Source of the DNA: Heterostelium album PN500
Lineage: Eukaryota > Evosea > Eumycetozoa > Acytosteliales > Acytosteliaceae
Direction: 5' to 3'
Length of the DNA: 64,000 nt
Assembly (NCBI RefSeq): GCF_000004825.1
Contig: NW_008805068.1
Location: forward strand, 1,426,001 to 1,490,000
Part shown: piece after piece, positions 42,925 through 55,040 of the stretch
Layout of the letters: each line of letters opens with the position of its first letter
How positions within the stretch are numbered: the stretch's first letter is position 1
Program-made: the position numbers and the translations under genes
The notes under the pieces: generated by a model
Seen by the model: the letters and a program-made list of their open reading frames with translations, nothing else
Told to the model about the DNA's origin: nothing
Database searches by the model: none

Positions 42925-44372
42925 ATGTTTAATAATAATAGTAATAATGTTGGTATAAATGTACAGTCGGGTGGAGCGATCAATGTCTATGGTATTTCAT
43001 TAAAGTCAAGAGCGATCTCATTGATTGGCGCCGATCAAGACTCGAATCGATTCCTGGTGGGCACTCAAGCATTGAAAGAAGAGAATGAAGTTAGATTGAT
43101 AGAGGAGAAAGAGAATGAAGGAATCGGTCTCGTCTCGATATTCTCGCATCCCAAGGAGATCTGGTCGATCACCTCTTGCACCTACGATGCCGACTCCTTC
43201 TTCACAGTGTATAATACTGGTACGGAGTACCGTTCTTCTTGCTGGAAGATGAACCACGAATCGACCACTCTCGAAGAGCTATTCGAACTCAAAGGTCATC
43301 AAGGAATGATCAAACCAATTCTTTGTGATCCTTCAGAGACAGACGACTATGTTATATCATTGGATGATTCAACCATTAGATTATGGTCAATTAAGAATAA
43401 TACTCCATCTGTATGTCTGTTTTGTTTTGTTTTGTTAATTCCTCCCAAACAATTCGCTAACTCTCTCTATTATTATGATACTTTAGGTTGTTAAATCATT
43501 TGGTGGATTAAATAAATTGACAGCAGGATCGATCAATCCAAATATAAATAATCAATTGGCAACTGCAAACGATGTTAATATCAAAGGATGGGATTTTAGA
43601 AGTGGAAAGTAAGTTGTTTTTAAAAAAAAAATAACAGAGATCATATTGAAATTAACAACAACGACAACAACAACAACAACAACAAAAAAACATATAGGGA
43701 ATCATTCAAGATCGATAAAGCACATAGTGAATTGATTAGAGATATCGATTTCAATCCAAACAAACCATATATATTATTGTCGGCAGGTGATGATGGTAAG
43801 TTGAAGTTTTGGGATACACGTTATACAGAGGAGCCTGTAAAGATGTTCTCTGGACACAATCATTGGATTTGGAATGCCAAGTTCAATAAATATCATGATC
43901 AGTTGGTTATTACATCTAGTAGCGATAATACTGTTAATCTATGGCATGTCTACTCGATCTCATCCGCTATGCAAGATCAAAACAAAGATATCACCTCAAA
44001 CTCTAGTCCATCCATTGAAGGTCAAACTAACGAACAACAACAACAACAACAGCAACAACAACAACAATCACATTCATCACATTCATCACATATCTCCTCT
44101 ACTGGTGGTAAAACAAAGTAACTTATCAATACTATTATTATTATTATTATTATTATTATTTTCCCTTAATTTTACTAACAAACTAACATACATATAAATA
44201 TAGTAAAAGAAAAGAAGATAAACTTATTAAAACATTTGAAGAGCATGAAGATAGTGTTTACAATGTTTGCTGGGGAACAAGTAATTTTATTTTCGCTTCA
44301 CTGTCATACGATGGAAGAGTTGTCATTAATAATGTACCAAAAGAATATGCTGATTTGTTAACTATCGAATAA
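42925..44372 (+). CDS. EIPR1 (TSSC1) WD40 protein
   Basis: Four exons (42925-43410, 43487-43608, 43698-44117, 44204-44372), 398 residues. WD40 blocks match EIPR1 in order: [138 protein letters not shown]/Ser/His-rich insert (about 295-330) sits where the animal protein has an acidic loop. EIPR1 binds the EARP and GARP tethers in endosome recycling and retrograde traffic. Confidence 0.93.
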
Positions 44373-44596
44373 AAATTTAAATTATTATGTCTTTCATATA
44401 AATTAAATTTCTGTAATCAATGATAGATATGATTGTAATATAAATCGATAGAACACTATAATTGTCTATTGTTTGGTATATTATCACCAATTGATAGATT
44501 CTAATTTTAAAAAAGTTGTTTTATTACAATAAAATACAAACATGTTTAATTTTAAATATATATATATGCATTGTGTTGGTATATAACTTATTATTA

Positions 44597-46105
44597 TTAT
44601 CTTGACCAAATCATTTTTTTATCTTCAAATTCAATAAGTGAATCTATAAGCATTGAATGATCTGTTATTTTACTCTTTAGCTTTTCACCGAGCAATAGGA
44701 AATGATCGTCAGAGACACGACGACAAAGTGTTCCGTATCCATAGGTATATTCAATGGTTGTAATCGACTTTGGTAGAGATTGAACCGGGTTAGAGTGGAG
44801 GAAGTCTGGATGTGCGATTAGCAATCGTTTCAGAGAGGATGGTAAGCATCCTTCTGGTAGTTGATGAGTGTATTTATAGCCGAATCTTATCGTCTTTAGG
44901 TTTGGAGGCAGAGAGCCCACCTCAAGTGGCTGATTAAAGTTTGAGCCGAGTCGAAGAAACTCAAGACTGTCCGGCAACAGTCCAGGTTGAATCGGATGGT
45001 TCCAGGCGTCACCCATGACCAAGTGCTTCAAGGTCTGAGGGAACACACCTACTTCGAGTGGCGATTGAAACAGAATGGAGAATTCAATCTTCTCCACCTT
45101 TGACGGAATGAATCCAATGGGCACTGGTTTGTTCAACGAAGAAAAGTCTATCTCTATGACCGACTCTGGAATGGTTCCCATCACCGGATCGTTAACTTGT
45201 AGCATTCTATTTAGATTCAGCTTGGTTACACCGAATGGGATCATTCCAACCTCGAGTGGCTGATTCATAAGTGTTCCAAAGTCAAGGTCTGTAACCGTCG
45301 AAGGTATTGATCCTGTTTTGAGAGTCTGGCCATTTAGACCGATAAGTCGCACAGTGGTGACCGTAGGTGGTAACATATGTAGGTAGGTCAATGGTATATT
45401 CGTAACCGTAGTGATATTCTCAGTCAATACATTCGGGAGAAGTTCACAGATGTAATGGTGACCTAGCGACAAGTTGGTCAGACTCTTTGGCAGCGTATCT
45501 GGTTGGAGAGAGTAATAAAAGTCGTAGCCAATCGACAGCTCTTCGAGTGTCTCGGGCAAGTCGCCTTTTCTAATGGGTTGATTGAAACTCTTACCGCAGA
45601 ACAGTGACTTTAGATTCTTTGGCAATGCTTTGGCACTGAGTGGATAGTTGAATGAGGGTGGCAATCGCATCCAAGTGATGTTAGCATTCTCGTGAATGTT
45701 GAGTGATTCCAGTGGAACGTTGACGCCATCGCCAAACTGTACTAAATAGACATTGTCTGGAATCGGTTGTCCCACCAACACAAAGTAATCGATATTCAGC
45801 CAACTGTAGATCGAACCTTCATCGGCGTCCTTTACAATCATTGCAGTACATTTTTTCTTTCTGTTGAGTGAGTACTCCATTTGTTTCAAATGAGAACTCA
45901 AAATCTGTTTGTGTTTGAATGTTTCTATCGATGTCACTGGAACACTCTTTGTATTGAAAGTCAAGTAGTATTCTCTCTCAGCAAACCACTTCTTACAAAC
46001 AAAAGTCATAATCACTCGATCGATATTATCTTCCAAATGATTCAATATCTCTTGTAACAATACATGTGATAGGTTTACAAATTTATTACTATTATTACTA
46101 TCCAT
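44597..46105 (-). CDS. F-box-like FNIP-repeat protein
   Basis: 502 residues, one exon. Residues 10-50 (LSHVLLQEILNHLEDNIDRVIMTFVCKKWF) look like a divergent F-box. From about 160, roughly eleven 22-residue FNIP repeats follow, with the pattern FNQPL..G.LP..L..L..G and variants such as LNKPVPIGFIPSKV and WNHPIQPGLLPDSL. FNIP repeats are leucine-rich-like and hugely expanded in dictyostelids. An F-box plus repeat layout suggests a substrate adaptor of an SCF ubiquitin ligase, but no substrate can be inferred. Confidence 0.9.
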   Translation of the reverse strand: MDSNNSNKFVNLSHVLLQEILNHLEDNIDRVIMTFVCKKWFAEREYYLTFNTKSVPVTSIETFKHKQILSSHLKQMEYSLNRKKKCTAMIVKDADEGSIYSWLNIDYFVLVGQPIPDNVYLVQFGDGVNVPLESLNIHENANITWMRLPPSFNYPLSAKALPKNLKSLFCGKSFNQPIRKGDLPETLEELSIGYDFYYSLQPDTLPKSLTNLSLGHHYICELLPNVLTENITTVTNIPLTYLHMLPPTVTTVRLIGLNGQTLKTGSIPSTVTDLDFGTLMNQPLEVGMIPFGVTKLNLNRMLQVNDPVMGTIPESVIEIDFSSLNKPVPIGFIPSKVEKIEFSILFQSPLEVGVFPQTLKHLVMGDAWNHPIQPGLLPDSLEFLRLGSNFNQPLEVGSLPPNLKTIRFGYKYTHQLPEGCLPSSLKRLLIAHPDFLHSNPVQSLPKSITTIEYTYGYGTLCRRVSDDHFLLLGEKLKSKITDHSMLIDSLIEFEDKKMIWSR

Positions 46106-46483
46106 TATTTTTAGTTATTTTTATCTAAACTTATAAAATTTAAATTGGTAAAAGCAACAATAAACTCTTGAATATATATTTATTCTTTTTTTTTTTGCAA
46201 AAATAAAACTTAGAGATCATATGATCAACAACAATATATATTTTAACCGATTAATTAATTAATTTTAATGTCTTCAATTTCAAATAATCTCTCCGATATT
46301 ATCTGGTGCACGTCAAAAAAAAAAAAAAAAACCAAATTTCAAGTGGAATGGTTGGGGGTTATACACAGCACACTTTTAAAGATAAATGTTATTGTGATAT
46401 TGCAGATGCGTATGATGAATGAATAAATCATCGATAATATCTTTTACTTTTTACTTTTATAATTGATTTATTTATATATATAT
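46106..46483. other. Intergenic
   Basis: Between two minus-strand genes. It has a 16-20 nt A run (about 46314-46332) and a GC-moderate patch with no ORF. Nothing supported. Confidence 0.6.
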
Positions 46484-47290
46484 TTATTGTTGTTGTGCAT
46501 TCTTTAGATCCAAGAAAGGATGCCATAAACCTTGAATTGTATCTGTCTTTTTAATATAACGATCACCAAACTTTGTTGGTTTAAAACCAGATGTATCTCT
46601 TAGATTCTGTAAATGTTTAATAATCTTTTCTTCTTCTCTTCCACGCAATGGTAAAAACTTTTCTTTTCCTGATACTAAATGAATTGTGGGTATAAATATT
46701 GATTAGTTTGATTCAGAGTCTCAACTATATTAATCTTCAAAAGAAACACTTCTATGATATATCGATATAGTTGCTAATTATACTGATAAAGATTGATATT
46801 CCAACACTATGTTGTCGAACGAACATCTACTATCTTTCAATTTCAATTTGAATATTGTCATATCTAGAGTTCTTGCACTATAATTGTCTTTAATCTAATC
46901 CTATATATATCATTTATAACTTCTACTATATCTATCCCATAGAGTGTTCTTTGAGTATTAGTTGGTTTGTTTGTTGTTGATATTTACAATAGGTAGCAGT
47001 TACAGATGGATGACATCCACTGACAACCTTTTCTTCAAACTCGATCTGTGGGTTAGCTTCTTTAAATTTAATAAAATCTGTTGGTAAAATGTTTCTAAAA
47101 TTATAAAATAATATAGATAGAGATATCATAAAAAGGTAATGTCAATATTATTGTAGTCTAATGAAGAACATCATCATCATCATGATTCATCAGTATTTTA
47201 AGTCTCATACCTAATATATTTGCTGCTACCAGAGTGTTCACAATATGTGATACACATCTTCTTCAATTGCCACACACCATTTCTAGACAT
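46484..47290 (-). CDS. mrpl43: Mitochondrial ribosomal protein mL43
   Basis: Three exons (47211-47290, 46988-47094, 46484-46674), 125 residues. It begins MSRNGVWQLKKMCITYCEHSG, followed by SSKYIRNILPTDFIKFKEANP, VVSGCHPSVTATYLSGKEK, and the family's C-terminal IQGLWHPF. It has the thioredoxin-like L51/S25/CI-B8 fold. Length and order match mL43 of the mitochondrial large subunit. The 313-nt second intron is long for this genome. No classical presequence, as is common for mL43. Confidence 0.88.
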
Positions 47291-47634
47291 TCTTCTTTTG
47301 ATCTATTCAACTATATTAATTAATATATCAATACAATTTAATAATTTTACAGAATAATATGAGTGTAAACAGTTTATTTCGTTTTTTTTTTTTTTGCAAT
47401 TTTTCACTAGAGTGAAATGCGATCATTTACTATCAGTAACGTTGAAAAATTGGGTGAGTTTTTTTGAATTTTATTTTTCATTGTACGATTGATTGGGTTA
47501 TGCTGCTCTGAGTGATCAATACTTTCGACTAATTGTTTGTTGTTAGTTTTTTGTTTTTTTTTTAATTTTTTTTTAATTTTTTTATTATTATTGCGATAAT
47601 AACAAGAATATAAACAACAATAATAACAATAAGA
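47291..47634. promoter_or_regulatory. Shared promoter region of mL43 and uL4m
   Basis: 344 bp between the start codons of two mitochondrial large-subunit ribosomal protein genes in head-to-head orientation. T-rich and A-rich tracts flank a GC-moderate centre (about 47400-47520). Confidence 0.55.
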
Positions 47635-48923
47635 ATGATTGGAATGAAATCAATTTCCAATGTTAGATCAGTTGGATCACTCTTATACAGAAATAGCAGT
47701 AGTAGCAGTAGCAGTTTGAATGGTGTCATTGCAAGTTTCTCAACATTCAATATCAATAGCAACAGCAGCAGCATTTCTTTAAATAAATATAATATAAACA
47801 ATAGAAATAATAATAAAAGTAACAATAATATATATAAAGTTAGAACATATACATCAAGTGCATCAACTTCAGAGAATATAAACACACAGAGCATCACATC
47901 GACTACAACTACCTCCACTTCAGAACACTTCAATCCAAACTCAATTTTAACATCATCATTTTCAGTACCAGTCGTCAATTTCAAATCGAAAGAGAATGTC
48001 GGTGAAATTCAATTATTAAAGAGTATTTTTTCTGTACCATTGAGGTAAGATCAGATTTTTTAAGCTAGTAGTTCTGAATATTATTGATTGACCAATCGAT
48101 TTGATAGATTGATTGATTTAATGAATGAATATACATTATATATGTTCAGTTCAAGTAAATCGCTCTCATATCGATCGATCGATCGGTTGAAACCAATCAA
48201 AGTTTTGAACATTTTTAAAATTTTTTGGTATTAACATTATTATTATATTACATACATATGTTTAATCTAATTTTAGAGTCGATATTTTACATAGAATCGT
48301 ACGTTGGCAAAGAGCCAAAGCAATGCAAGGTACTCATTATGCACAGAATATGGGTGATATAGATAGAACAAACAAGAAACCATTTTCACAAAAAGGTACT
48401 GGTCGTGCTCGTCAAGGTACAAATCACGCCATTCAAATGAAAGGTGGTGCCAGAGCTTTCCCACCAAAACCAAGAGATCACTCTTTTTCATTACCAAAGA
48501 AGGTAAGTTGGTTGTTATTGTTTAAAACAAACATTATAATCAATCGATAACATTTATTTATTAATTTATCAAAATTTATATCTAAAACAAAAAAAAAAAA
48601 AGGTTCGTAGACTTGGTCTCAAAGTAGCATTGGCAACAAAGTTGGCACAAAATAAATTGGTTATCGTTGAGAATCTTGAGTTGGAATCACACAAGACTAA
48701 AGATTTAGATACACTGTTGCCAGAGCAATGGGGACGTTCGCTTTTGGTCGACAAGGAGATCTCTTCGAATCTCAGTCTCGCTGGATTCAACATTAAGCGT
48801 ATCGATCTGTTGCCCGAGCGTGGATTGAACGTATATTCCATACTCCAAAAGGACACCCTTGTTTTAACTAGAGCATCACTTGATGAAATTCAAAAGAGAT
48901 TATCAGAACAATCAGAAAACTAA
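47635..48923 (+). CDS. mrpl4: Mitochondrial ribosomal protein uL4m
   Basis: Three exons (47635-48044, 48277-48502, 48603-48923), 318 residues. The first ~110 residues are Ser/Asn/Thr-rich and basic at the start, fitting a mitochondrial presequence. The uL4 core follows: SIFSVPLRVDILHRIVRWQR, QKGTGRARQGTNHAIQMKGG, PKPRDHSFSLPKKVRRLGLK, SLAGFNIKRIDLLPERGLNVY and a final VLTRASLDEIQKRL. uL4m lines the polypeptide exit tunnel. It is divergent from mL43, with which it shares a short promoter. Confidence 0.93.
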
Positions 48924-49093
48924 TTATTATTATTATTATTCACAATAGCATCAACAACAACAACAACAACATAACAATAACAACTTTACATTACTTTAAC
49001 TAAAACAACAAAAAAATAAAAAAGATAACAAACAAACATTATTAATTTAATATTATATTATAATATACATTTGTTTTTGTTGTTGTTTTTATT

Positions 49094-49613
49094 TTATTTT
49101 GGTTGTTCTATATATCCTATACATAATTTCTCCATCATCGCTTCGAAATTTACCCAACCATGTCTAAATTCTATATTGGTGAATATTAAAAGTTAATTAA
49201 AGATGATCACTATGTTAATTGTTTTATAATATAGTAGTAAATTGATAATTACCAAACATTCTTGTACAATCTTTACCAGCAGCACGCGCTAGTTGTGCAT
49301 CACCACCTGGATGATAAGTGAAATAAGGTGTTATATCGTATACTCTTCCTTTGTAGACAGTCCATGCATCTTCAGGTGTTGAGTGTTGTTTAAGTTCTTC
49401 AATGGTGATCGGTGCATTACTTCTAAACTTGTGTTTGGTAGCTACTGATGCTGTTGTTGTTGTACCTGCAGTTGCAACTGCTGGTTGTTTTTGTAATCTC
49501 ATCCAATCCAATTGACTATGACCATGTTGTAGTGGTACTTTTTGTTTTTGTCTCTTCCCACTTGCTTTCTCCTCTATTTCAAACTCTGTTGGTATTACTT
49601 CTGGATATTCCAT
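49094..49613 (-). CDS. Cytochrome b5-domain protein
   Basis: Two exons (49253-49613, 49094-49170), 145 residues. Text such as SQLDWMRLQ, PITIEELKQHSTPEDAWTVYKGRVYDITPYF, YHPGGDAQLARAAGKDCT and HGWVNFEAMMEKLCIGYI aligns with the N-terminal b5 domain of CYB5R4-like reductases. The heme ligands are the His of YHPGG and the His before GWVNFE. No reductase domain or membrane anchor is present, so it is a free b5 module, probably cytosolic. Electron donor and acceptor unknown. Confidence 0.85.
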
Positions 49614-49849
49614 ACTACTATCTATCTCTTAATATATAAATAAATATAAGTTATTAAACTAAAAATGTTTAAATTTTATAAAAGTTTTTAGATCTAAATT
49701 TTAATTACTAATAGTTTTTTAGTTTTGCAAAAAACACCTTGTTGATCATAATTATGTGTTACTTCAAAGAATCAGAATAATAATGATCTTTATTTATTTT
49801 GTAATAGAATTGTTTTTTAATTAACAAAATGTATGTACAGTTTATTTTT

Positions 49850-49877
49850 TATTGATTGATTGATTGATTGATTGATT
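49850..49877. repeat. (ATTG)n microsatellite
   Basis: About seven ATTG units immediately downstream of the secreted-protein gene. Confidence 0.85.
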
Positions 49878-49881
49878 AATT

Positions 49882-50748
49882 TCAATGTAAGAATGGTGGA
49901 TCACAATAGTTTACTTTGCAACCAGTTGGTCTCATTGGAATAGAAATATGCTTGTATCCAGCTGGACATTGGAGAGTAGAAACGTCACATGACTTTGGTG
50001 AATCTACACAGCCATCTGGATGTGTACAAAGGTATTCATCACGTTTATAGACCGGTGTTTGGTCGGATCTGCACATGAGGTTACCGGAAACACGACAAGC
50101 ATGACCAGTTACAATCTGTGCATACGATCTCACCACTTTGATATTGGTGTTTGGCTCGATCTGTATCATTATACGACGATCGGTGAGTGCATCACGATAC
50201 CAAATGCCATCGAAACCCTCGATCGTTACATAGGGATCGGACAAATCTTTCACTGCAACCACATCGTCTTTATCATTGACATTGACGGCATCCATTGATC
50301 CACAGTTTCCAAATCGACATAGTAATACATTCGATTGGAGGTAGTAGAGTTTTCCAGTTGCTGGTGGAGCTGCCGATGAATCGGGAAGTGGCAACTCCTT
50401 GAAGAGATCGACTATTGTGAATGAATAGCTTCTGAGTTGTTTGGTGAAGACGCCACGTACAACAAGTGTCTCCGGTGTGTCTAGTAATTCATCTAGTTGG
50501 CGGGCAGTTCTAAAAGTATCGTTGAATGAATCATCGAATTTGATAGAGTCTGCGTGGATTTTACCTGAGCCACTTTCTCCGTCTGATCCCAGATTTTCTC
50601 CACCTACCAAACTAAACGTGTATTTACACTTTTGATTTGGATCGCATTTGGTAATTCTATAGAACTTGTCATTTTTAAAAGTTGCTGAATTTACAAACAA
50701 ACAGAAATTGGTAAATAATAAAATAGTTAAAATAATATATAATTTCAT
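49882..50748 (-). CDS. Secreted protein, dictyostelid-type, unidentified
   Basis: 288 residues, one exon. Signal peptide at 1-21 (MKLYIILTILLFTNFCLFVNS). A mature region of beta-rich character follows (ITKCDPNQKCKYTFSLVGG, TPETLVVRGVFTKQLRSYSF, LYYLQSNVLLCRFGNCGSMD). The tail is Cys-rich (GHACRVSGNLMCRSDQT, YLCTHPDGCVDSPKSCDVSTLQC, CKVNYC). No known catalytic motif seen. Probably an extracellular or phagosomal protein. Confidence 0.8.
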   Translation of the reverse strand: MKLYIILTILLFTNFCLFVNSATFKNDKFYRITKCDPNQKCKYTFSLVGGENLGSDGESGSGKIHADSIKFDDSFNDTFRTARQLDELLDTPETLVVRGVFTKQLRSYSFTIVDLFKELPLPDSSAAPPATGKLYYLQSNVLLCRFGNCGSMDAVNVNDKDDVVAVKDLSDPYVTIEGFDGIWYRDALTDRRIMIQIEPNTNIKVVRSYAQIVTGHACRVSGNLMCRSDQTPVYKRDEYLCTHPDGCVDSPKSCDVSTLQCPAGYKHISIPMRPTGCKVNYCDPPFLH

Positions 50749-51613
50749 TTTATATTTCTACCAAATAATATAATTGTTATGTTTTGGATAGTTTAAAATT
50801 TATTTGTTTCTCTATCTATTTAAAAACCAAACTAGAATTATATTAAAAAAATATTTAATAAAAAATAAAAATAATAATTTTCCTTAAATAGATTACTTCA
50901 AAACTATCGAATCTGGACAAAAATAGTCCATATCCAATCAAAAAAATATTGATATCGAATTCATATTACTAATAATAATCATAATTATTTCTTTTTTTTT
51001 CTTTTTCATTATTTGTGTGTTTGTGTGTGTATAAATATGATAATGTTGTTTTTGTATTCCAATCATTCAACTTCAACAATAGAACAACAACAAAGGGGTA
51101 TTTAAAGAGAATTTCATACCTGGTTATAAATATTATTTTTGTACAAAAAATAAAAGTATTAATCATACTATTAGTATAAAATTAGATTAATTTTAAGAAT
51201 GGTATTAAAAAAGTGTACTTCCGATTTCGATAGAGAAAAGAAAATTATAGATCTAACGGTGTTAAATAAATCTAGATACTAAATAGCTTGATAAAAACAC
51301 ACATCATCAACATTTGAGGGGCTAAAATTTTGCCTTTTTAAAAATTAAAGTTTTTGTTTTTGTTTTTTTTTTTTTTTTTTTCGTTTTAAGTTTAGTTTTT
51401 TTAATATTAAAAAAAAATCAAACACTTTCTTTCTTTATTATAATTAATATTACAATTTATATAAAAGGTTAAAACACATCACACCCTTTATGTATAAATA
51501 TATATCTTAAGATTAGTTTTTATTTTGTTTTTGTTTTTTCAGATATATATATATATATATATTTATATATTTATTTTTTATTTATTTATTATTTATATAT
51601 ATTAAGAGGTGAT
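50749..51613. other. Intergenic, AT-rich
   Basis: Divergent interval between the secreted protein and the BTB gene. It contains long T runs and an (AT)n tract around 51543-51562. No gene or RNA seen. Confidence 0.6.
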
Positions 51614-53313
51614 ATGATAGAATCATATTTCAAGAATGGATTCAAAGAATATTGTGAGAATAATAAGTTTTCAGATGTAAAACTTCGATGTGGTGATCAG
51701 GTGTATAATGTTCATAGGATCATATTGGCATACAGTTCAGAGTATTTCGCGACACTCCTATCGAGTGAGTTTCGCGAGTCCTCACAACCGGTGATAGAGC
51801 TTCGCCAGCCCGATCCACACAATGTGTTCCGCGAGGTATTGATGTTTATGTACGATGGTCGTGTTCTCATATCACCAGACAATGTGATACCACTGCTCTC
51901 TATGGCCAAATACTACATTATATCGGCACTGACAACCCTCTGTCTTCAGTACCTCGAGAGTCATCTACACCGTGAGAACGTAATCACCATTTTGAAATCA
52001 TCCATCTCCTTTCACTTTGACGACATAGTAGATCGTTGTCTCTATATAGTTGCCAAGAATTTTCCATATATATGTGAATCCACAAATATTAATAATATAA
52101 ATAACAATAACAATAATAATAATAATAATAATAATAACAGCAACAGCAATAATAATGGTAGTTATAATTGTAAAGATAATTATTTTAAATTCTTACCACC
52201 TCCAATATTTTTAAATCTATTGAAACAACCTTATCTCGTAGTAAAGAATGAATATAGTTTATATCAAATAGTAACCAATTTCATTAATTATCATAGTAAT
52301 ATTTGTAATAGTAATAACAATCAAAATAATAGTAATAATAATTTAAATCTTAGTAATAGTAGTGTAGACAATAGTTTTAATAGTAGTAATAATAGTAGTA
52401 ATTGTGGTTATAATTACAAATTCGAGCAAAGTGATATAGTGGAACTAATGAGTCAGATAAGATATATTTGGATGAGTTACGATCAACTTTTAGAAATTTC
52501 ATCAAACCCACTAGTACCAAAAGAGATCTTGATTGAAACATTTATGGAACGACTTAAAAAATATGAACCTCACGATCTTTCAAATGAACCACCTATTTCT
52601 CATTCCAGGTAAGTGATTTATAAACTTTTACAAGAATTAAATTCTTCAAACACACTAATTCACATCCATCCATTATTAAAAACAACAATATAGATTCCTT
52701 CCAAGACCACCTCAATCCATCCTATTTGAATACACTTTTGATTTCGATAATAAAGGTATCATCTATTGGATTGCAACTAATGGATTAAAAGATAAATGGA
52801 TAAATCCACACTTATCATCAAAGATAAAGGTATTATCAAATATTATAATAGGTGTTTAAGTTATTCTTTTCTAACAATTTGTTTGTTTTTCTATGATACC
52901 TATAGATTACATCTTCAAGTGTTGATAAAGGTAATCATTATGATATGGTTGAATTGTCGCCATGTGCGTTTTGGACAAAGGATGTACCGGCTTCATGGGT
53001 AACTATTGACCTCGGTCCAAACAGATCTGTCATTCCAATGTATTATACAATCAGACATGGTTTCTTCAAGTCCGACAGCTTGAGGACATGGGATTTCCAA
53101 GGTTCAGTCCATGGTGAACAGTGGACTGTCTTGAAACGACACACCAACGACACATCACTCAATCTCAAATATGCAACACACACTTGGCAAATTCAAGGTG
53201 TAACGACTGCCTACCGTTACTTTAGAATTTTACAGACAGGGAAGAACTCAAACAACAGAAACTTTTTATTGTTGGGTGGTTTTGAAATCTATGGTGAACT
53301 ATTACAGAGCTAA
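51614..53313 (+). CDS. BTB-BACK protein with C-terminal discoidin-like domain
   Basis: Three exons (51614-52608, 52694-52829, 52906-53313), 512 residues. BTB/POZ domain at about 12-115 (NNKFSDVKLRCGDQVYNVHR, LAYSSEYFATLL, FREVLMFMYDGRV). A BACK-like helical region follows, interrupted by two Asn/Ser runs (about 155-185 and 235-270). The C-terminal ~150 residues form an F5/8 type C-like beta domain (SPCAFWTKDVPASWVTIDLG, YTIRHGF, SLRTWDFQGSVHGEQWTVL, YRYFRILQTG, LGGFEIYGEL), as in animal BTBD9-type proteins. BTB-BACK proteins commonly dock to Cullin-3 ligases. Confidence 0.9.
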
Positions 53314-54470
53314 CAATATACAAAAAAAAACAAACATAAATCAACAATGTAATTTAATAGTCAAATCTTTTTGAAGATTTTAGAAAAGAAATGAAATTTT
53401 AATCATATTTTTTCATACGTCAAAAGATTCTTGGGATTTGAGACGGTTTTGAAAAGATATTAATAAAAACAATGATAATAAATATAATAATTTATTGGAT
53501 ATTTATAAAAATTATTGGATATGGTATTAGAATTTGTTGATTTACAAAAAAAATCTTAAAAAACAAAGAATTTGTGATATCCTTAAAGATATTTTTGATT
53601 TAGTTTTATATTGATCAAGAGTGGAGAATTGAAGTTATCAATGACAATTGATATTTTTTAATTAATAGTTCCAATAATGAATATTAATACATCTTCAAAA
53701 CTTTTGTTATTATTAGTAAATTGGTTAATCATACTTTTTCTATTCCCTAATATAGATTTGAAATGACCAATGTAGAATTGGTAAAGGTGATAGAAGTGGA
53801 GATGTTACATTGTGTGGATTTGTCTACAAGGTCCTTTCAATAATAACACTTCTTATTATTTTCAATAATTTTAAGTTTTTTACTTTGCTAAAAAAGTGTA
53901 AAAAACTAATTAAAAAAGAATATTATTTTCTTACAGTACAAAGAAAGTATTTTCGAATCATAGAATGTTTTATCTATATATTCGGAATGAATCTCTCTCT
54001 TGATATCTTCTTTTGAAATTTCAAATTTAAATAAATTGTTGATGAAAATCCCAATTTAATTATTCTTATCCTATAAAGATTTGCTTTAAAGTCTTATCAT
54101 TCTATGTAAAAGATTTTTTTTTTGGGAACTAGTAAAAAGATTAAGATCAAGTTCTTCCAAAAATAAAAAATATCTTTTTGTTTTACAAAAATCATTAAGG
54201 GGGTCATTTGATTAGGACCCGGAATTTTTATGCTATATAGGGAGTAGATTCGAAACAAAATCACTAATTTATTGATCATTTAAATAATAGGAGTGGTTCT
54301 ATTTTTGATTTTGAAAATCCTTATATATAAAGATAATAAATATCTATTAGGAAAATATCAATTGATTTTTTTCAATAAATAGTAAGACGGAGTCAATGAA
54401 TTTTACAAAAAAAAATAATCATAACTAAATATTATTAAAATTAATAATAATTTTAAATAGTAAATATAAA
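53314..54470. other. Intergenic, 1.2 kb
   Basis: AT-rich. A short coding-like patch at about 53764-53850 (open from an ATG, MTNVELVKVIEVEMLHCVD, stop at once) may be a gene remnant. The frames at 53810-54016 and 54097-54279 are Phe/Ile/Leu low-complexity and not called. Confidence 0.5.
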
Positions 54471-55040
54471 ATGTATAAAACTCTTCAAAAATTATTTGTT
54501 GCTCTATTATTCATAGTTCAACTATGCCTATGCGCTGATAATTATCTTTTAATCGAGACCGTCAATGGAAACTTTGGACAATGTAATGGACAAGTAATTT
54601 CATCCCTTTTCTATCAGACCAATCAATGTTACAATGGTCTTTTCGTGACATGCGATTCAGAATCAGCAGTTGCCACTATTTCCTCATATGGTTTTGTTGA
54701 CTGTCTTGGATCACCAACCAACGTTGCCAAATTTGATATTGGATGCTCTGAAAACTATTTGTATTCTTGCCAGGATCAAGTTCTCGCCCAAGAAAGTTCT
54801 ATACTAAATCAAGAGTATTTTAACTCAAGTTGTGCAGATTCTCCATACTTTGCTGAAACTAAAGCCACTGGTATCTGTGTAGAAGGTGTCATTATCACAT
54901 GTAACTCAAGCTCGATGATTGTCACAACGTATAGTGACTTGCAATGTAGTGGTGAATCTGGAAGCATTCGGTCCAAGTTGGAAACAGAGTGTGTTTCAAA
55001 TTATAAAGGAGGTTCCACAAGTACTTGTATCTCAATGTAG
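54471..55040 (+). CDS. Secreted Cys-rich protein, family member 1
   Basis: 189 residues, one exon. Signal peptide at 1-22. The mature part has 12 cysteines in two similar halves: QCNGQ..FYQTNQCYNGLFVTC..DCLG..GCSENYLYSC and SSCADSPYFAET..GICVEGVIITC..QCSGES..ECVS..STC. Two sister genes lie at 61632 and 62675. Several N-glycosylation sites. No known enzyme motif. Likely an extracellular disulfide-rich protein of a dictyostelid-specific family; function unknown. Confidence 0.85.
   Translation: MYKTLQKLFVALLFIVQLCLCADNYLLIETVNGNFGQCNGQVISSLFYQTNQCYNGLFVTCDSESAVATISSYGFVDCLGSPTNVAKFDIGCSENYLYSCQDQVLAQESSILNQEYFNSSCADSPYFAETKATGICVEGVIITCNSSSMIVTTYSDLQCSGESGSIRSKLETECVSNYKGGSTSTCISM

Noticed and set aside
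46675-46987. Possible intronic C/D snoRNA in the long mL43 intron
   Set aside because: Only a CTGA D-box and a poor C-box candidate; no convincing terminal stem.
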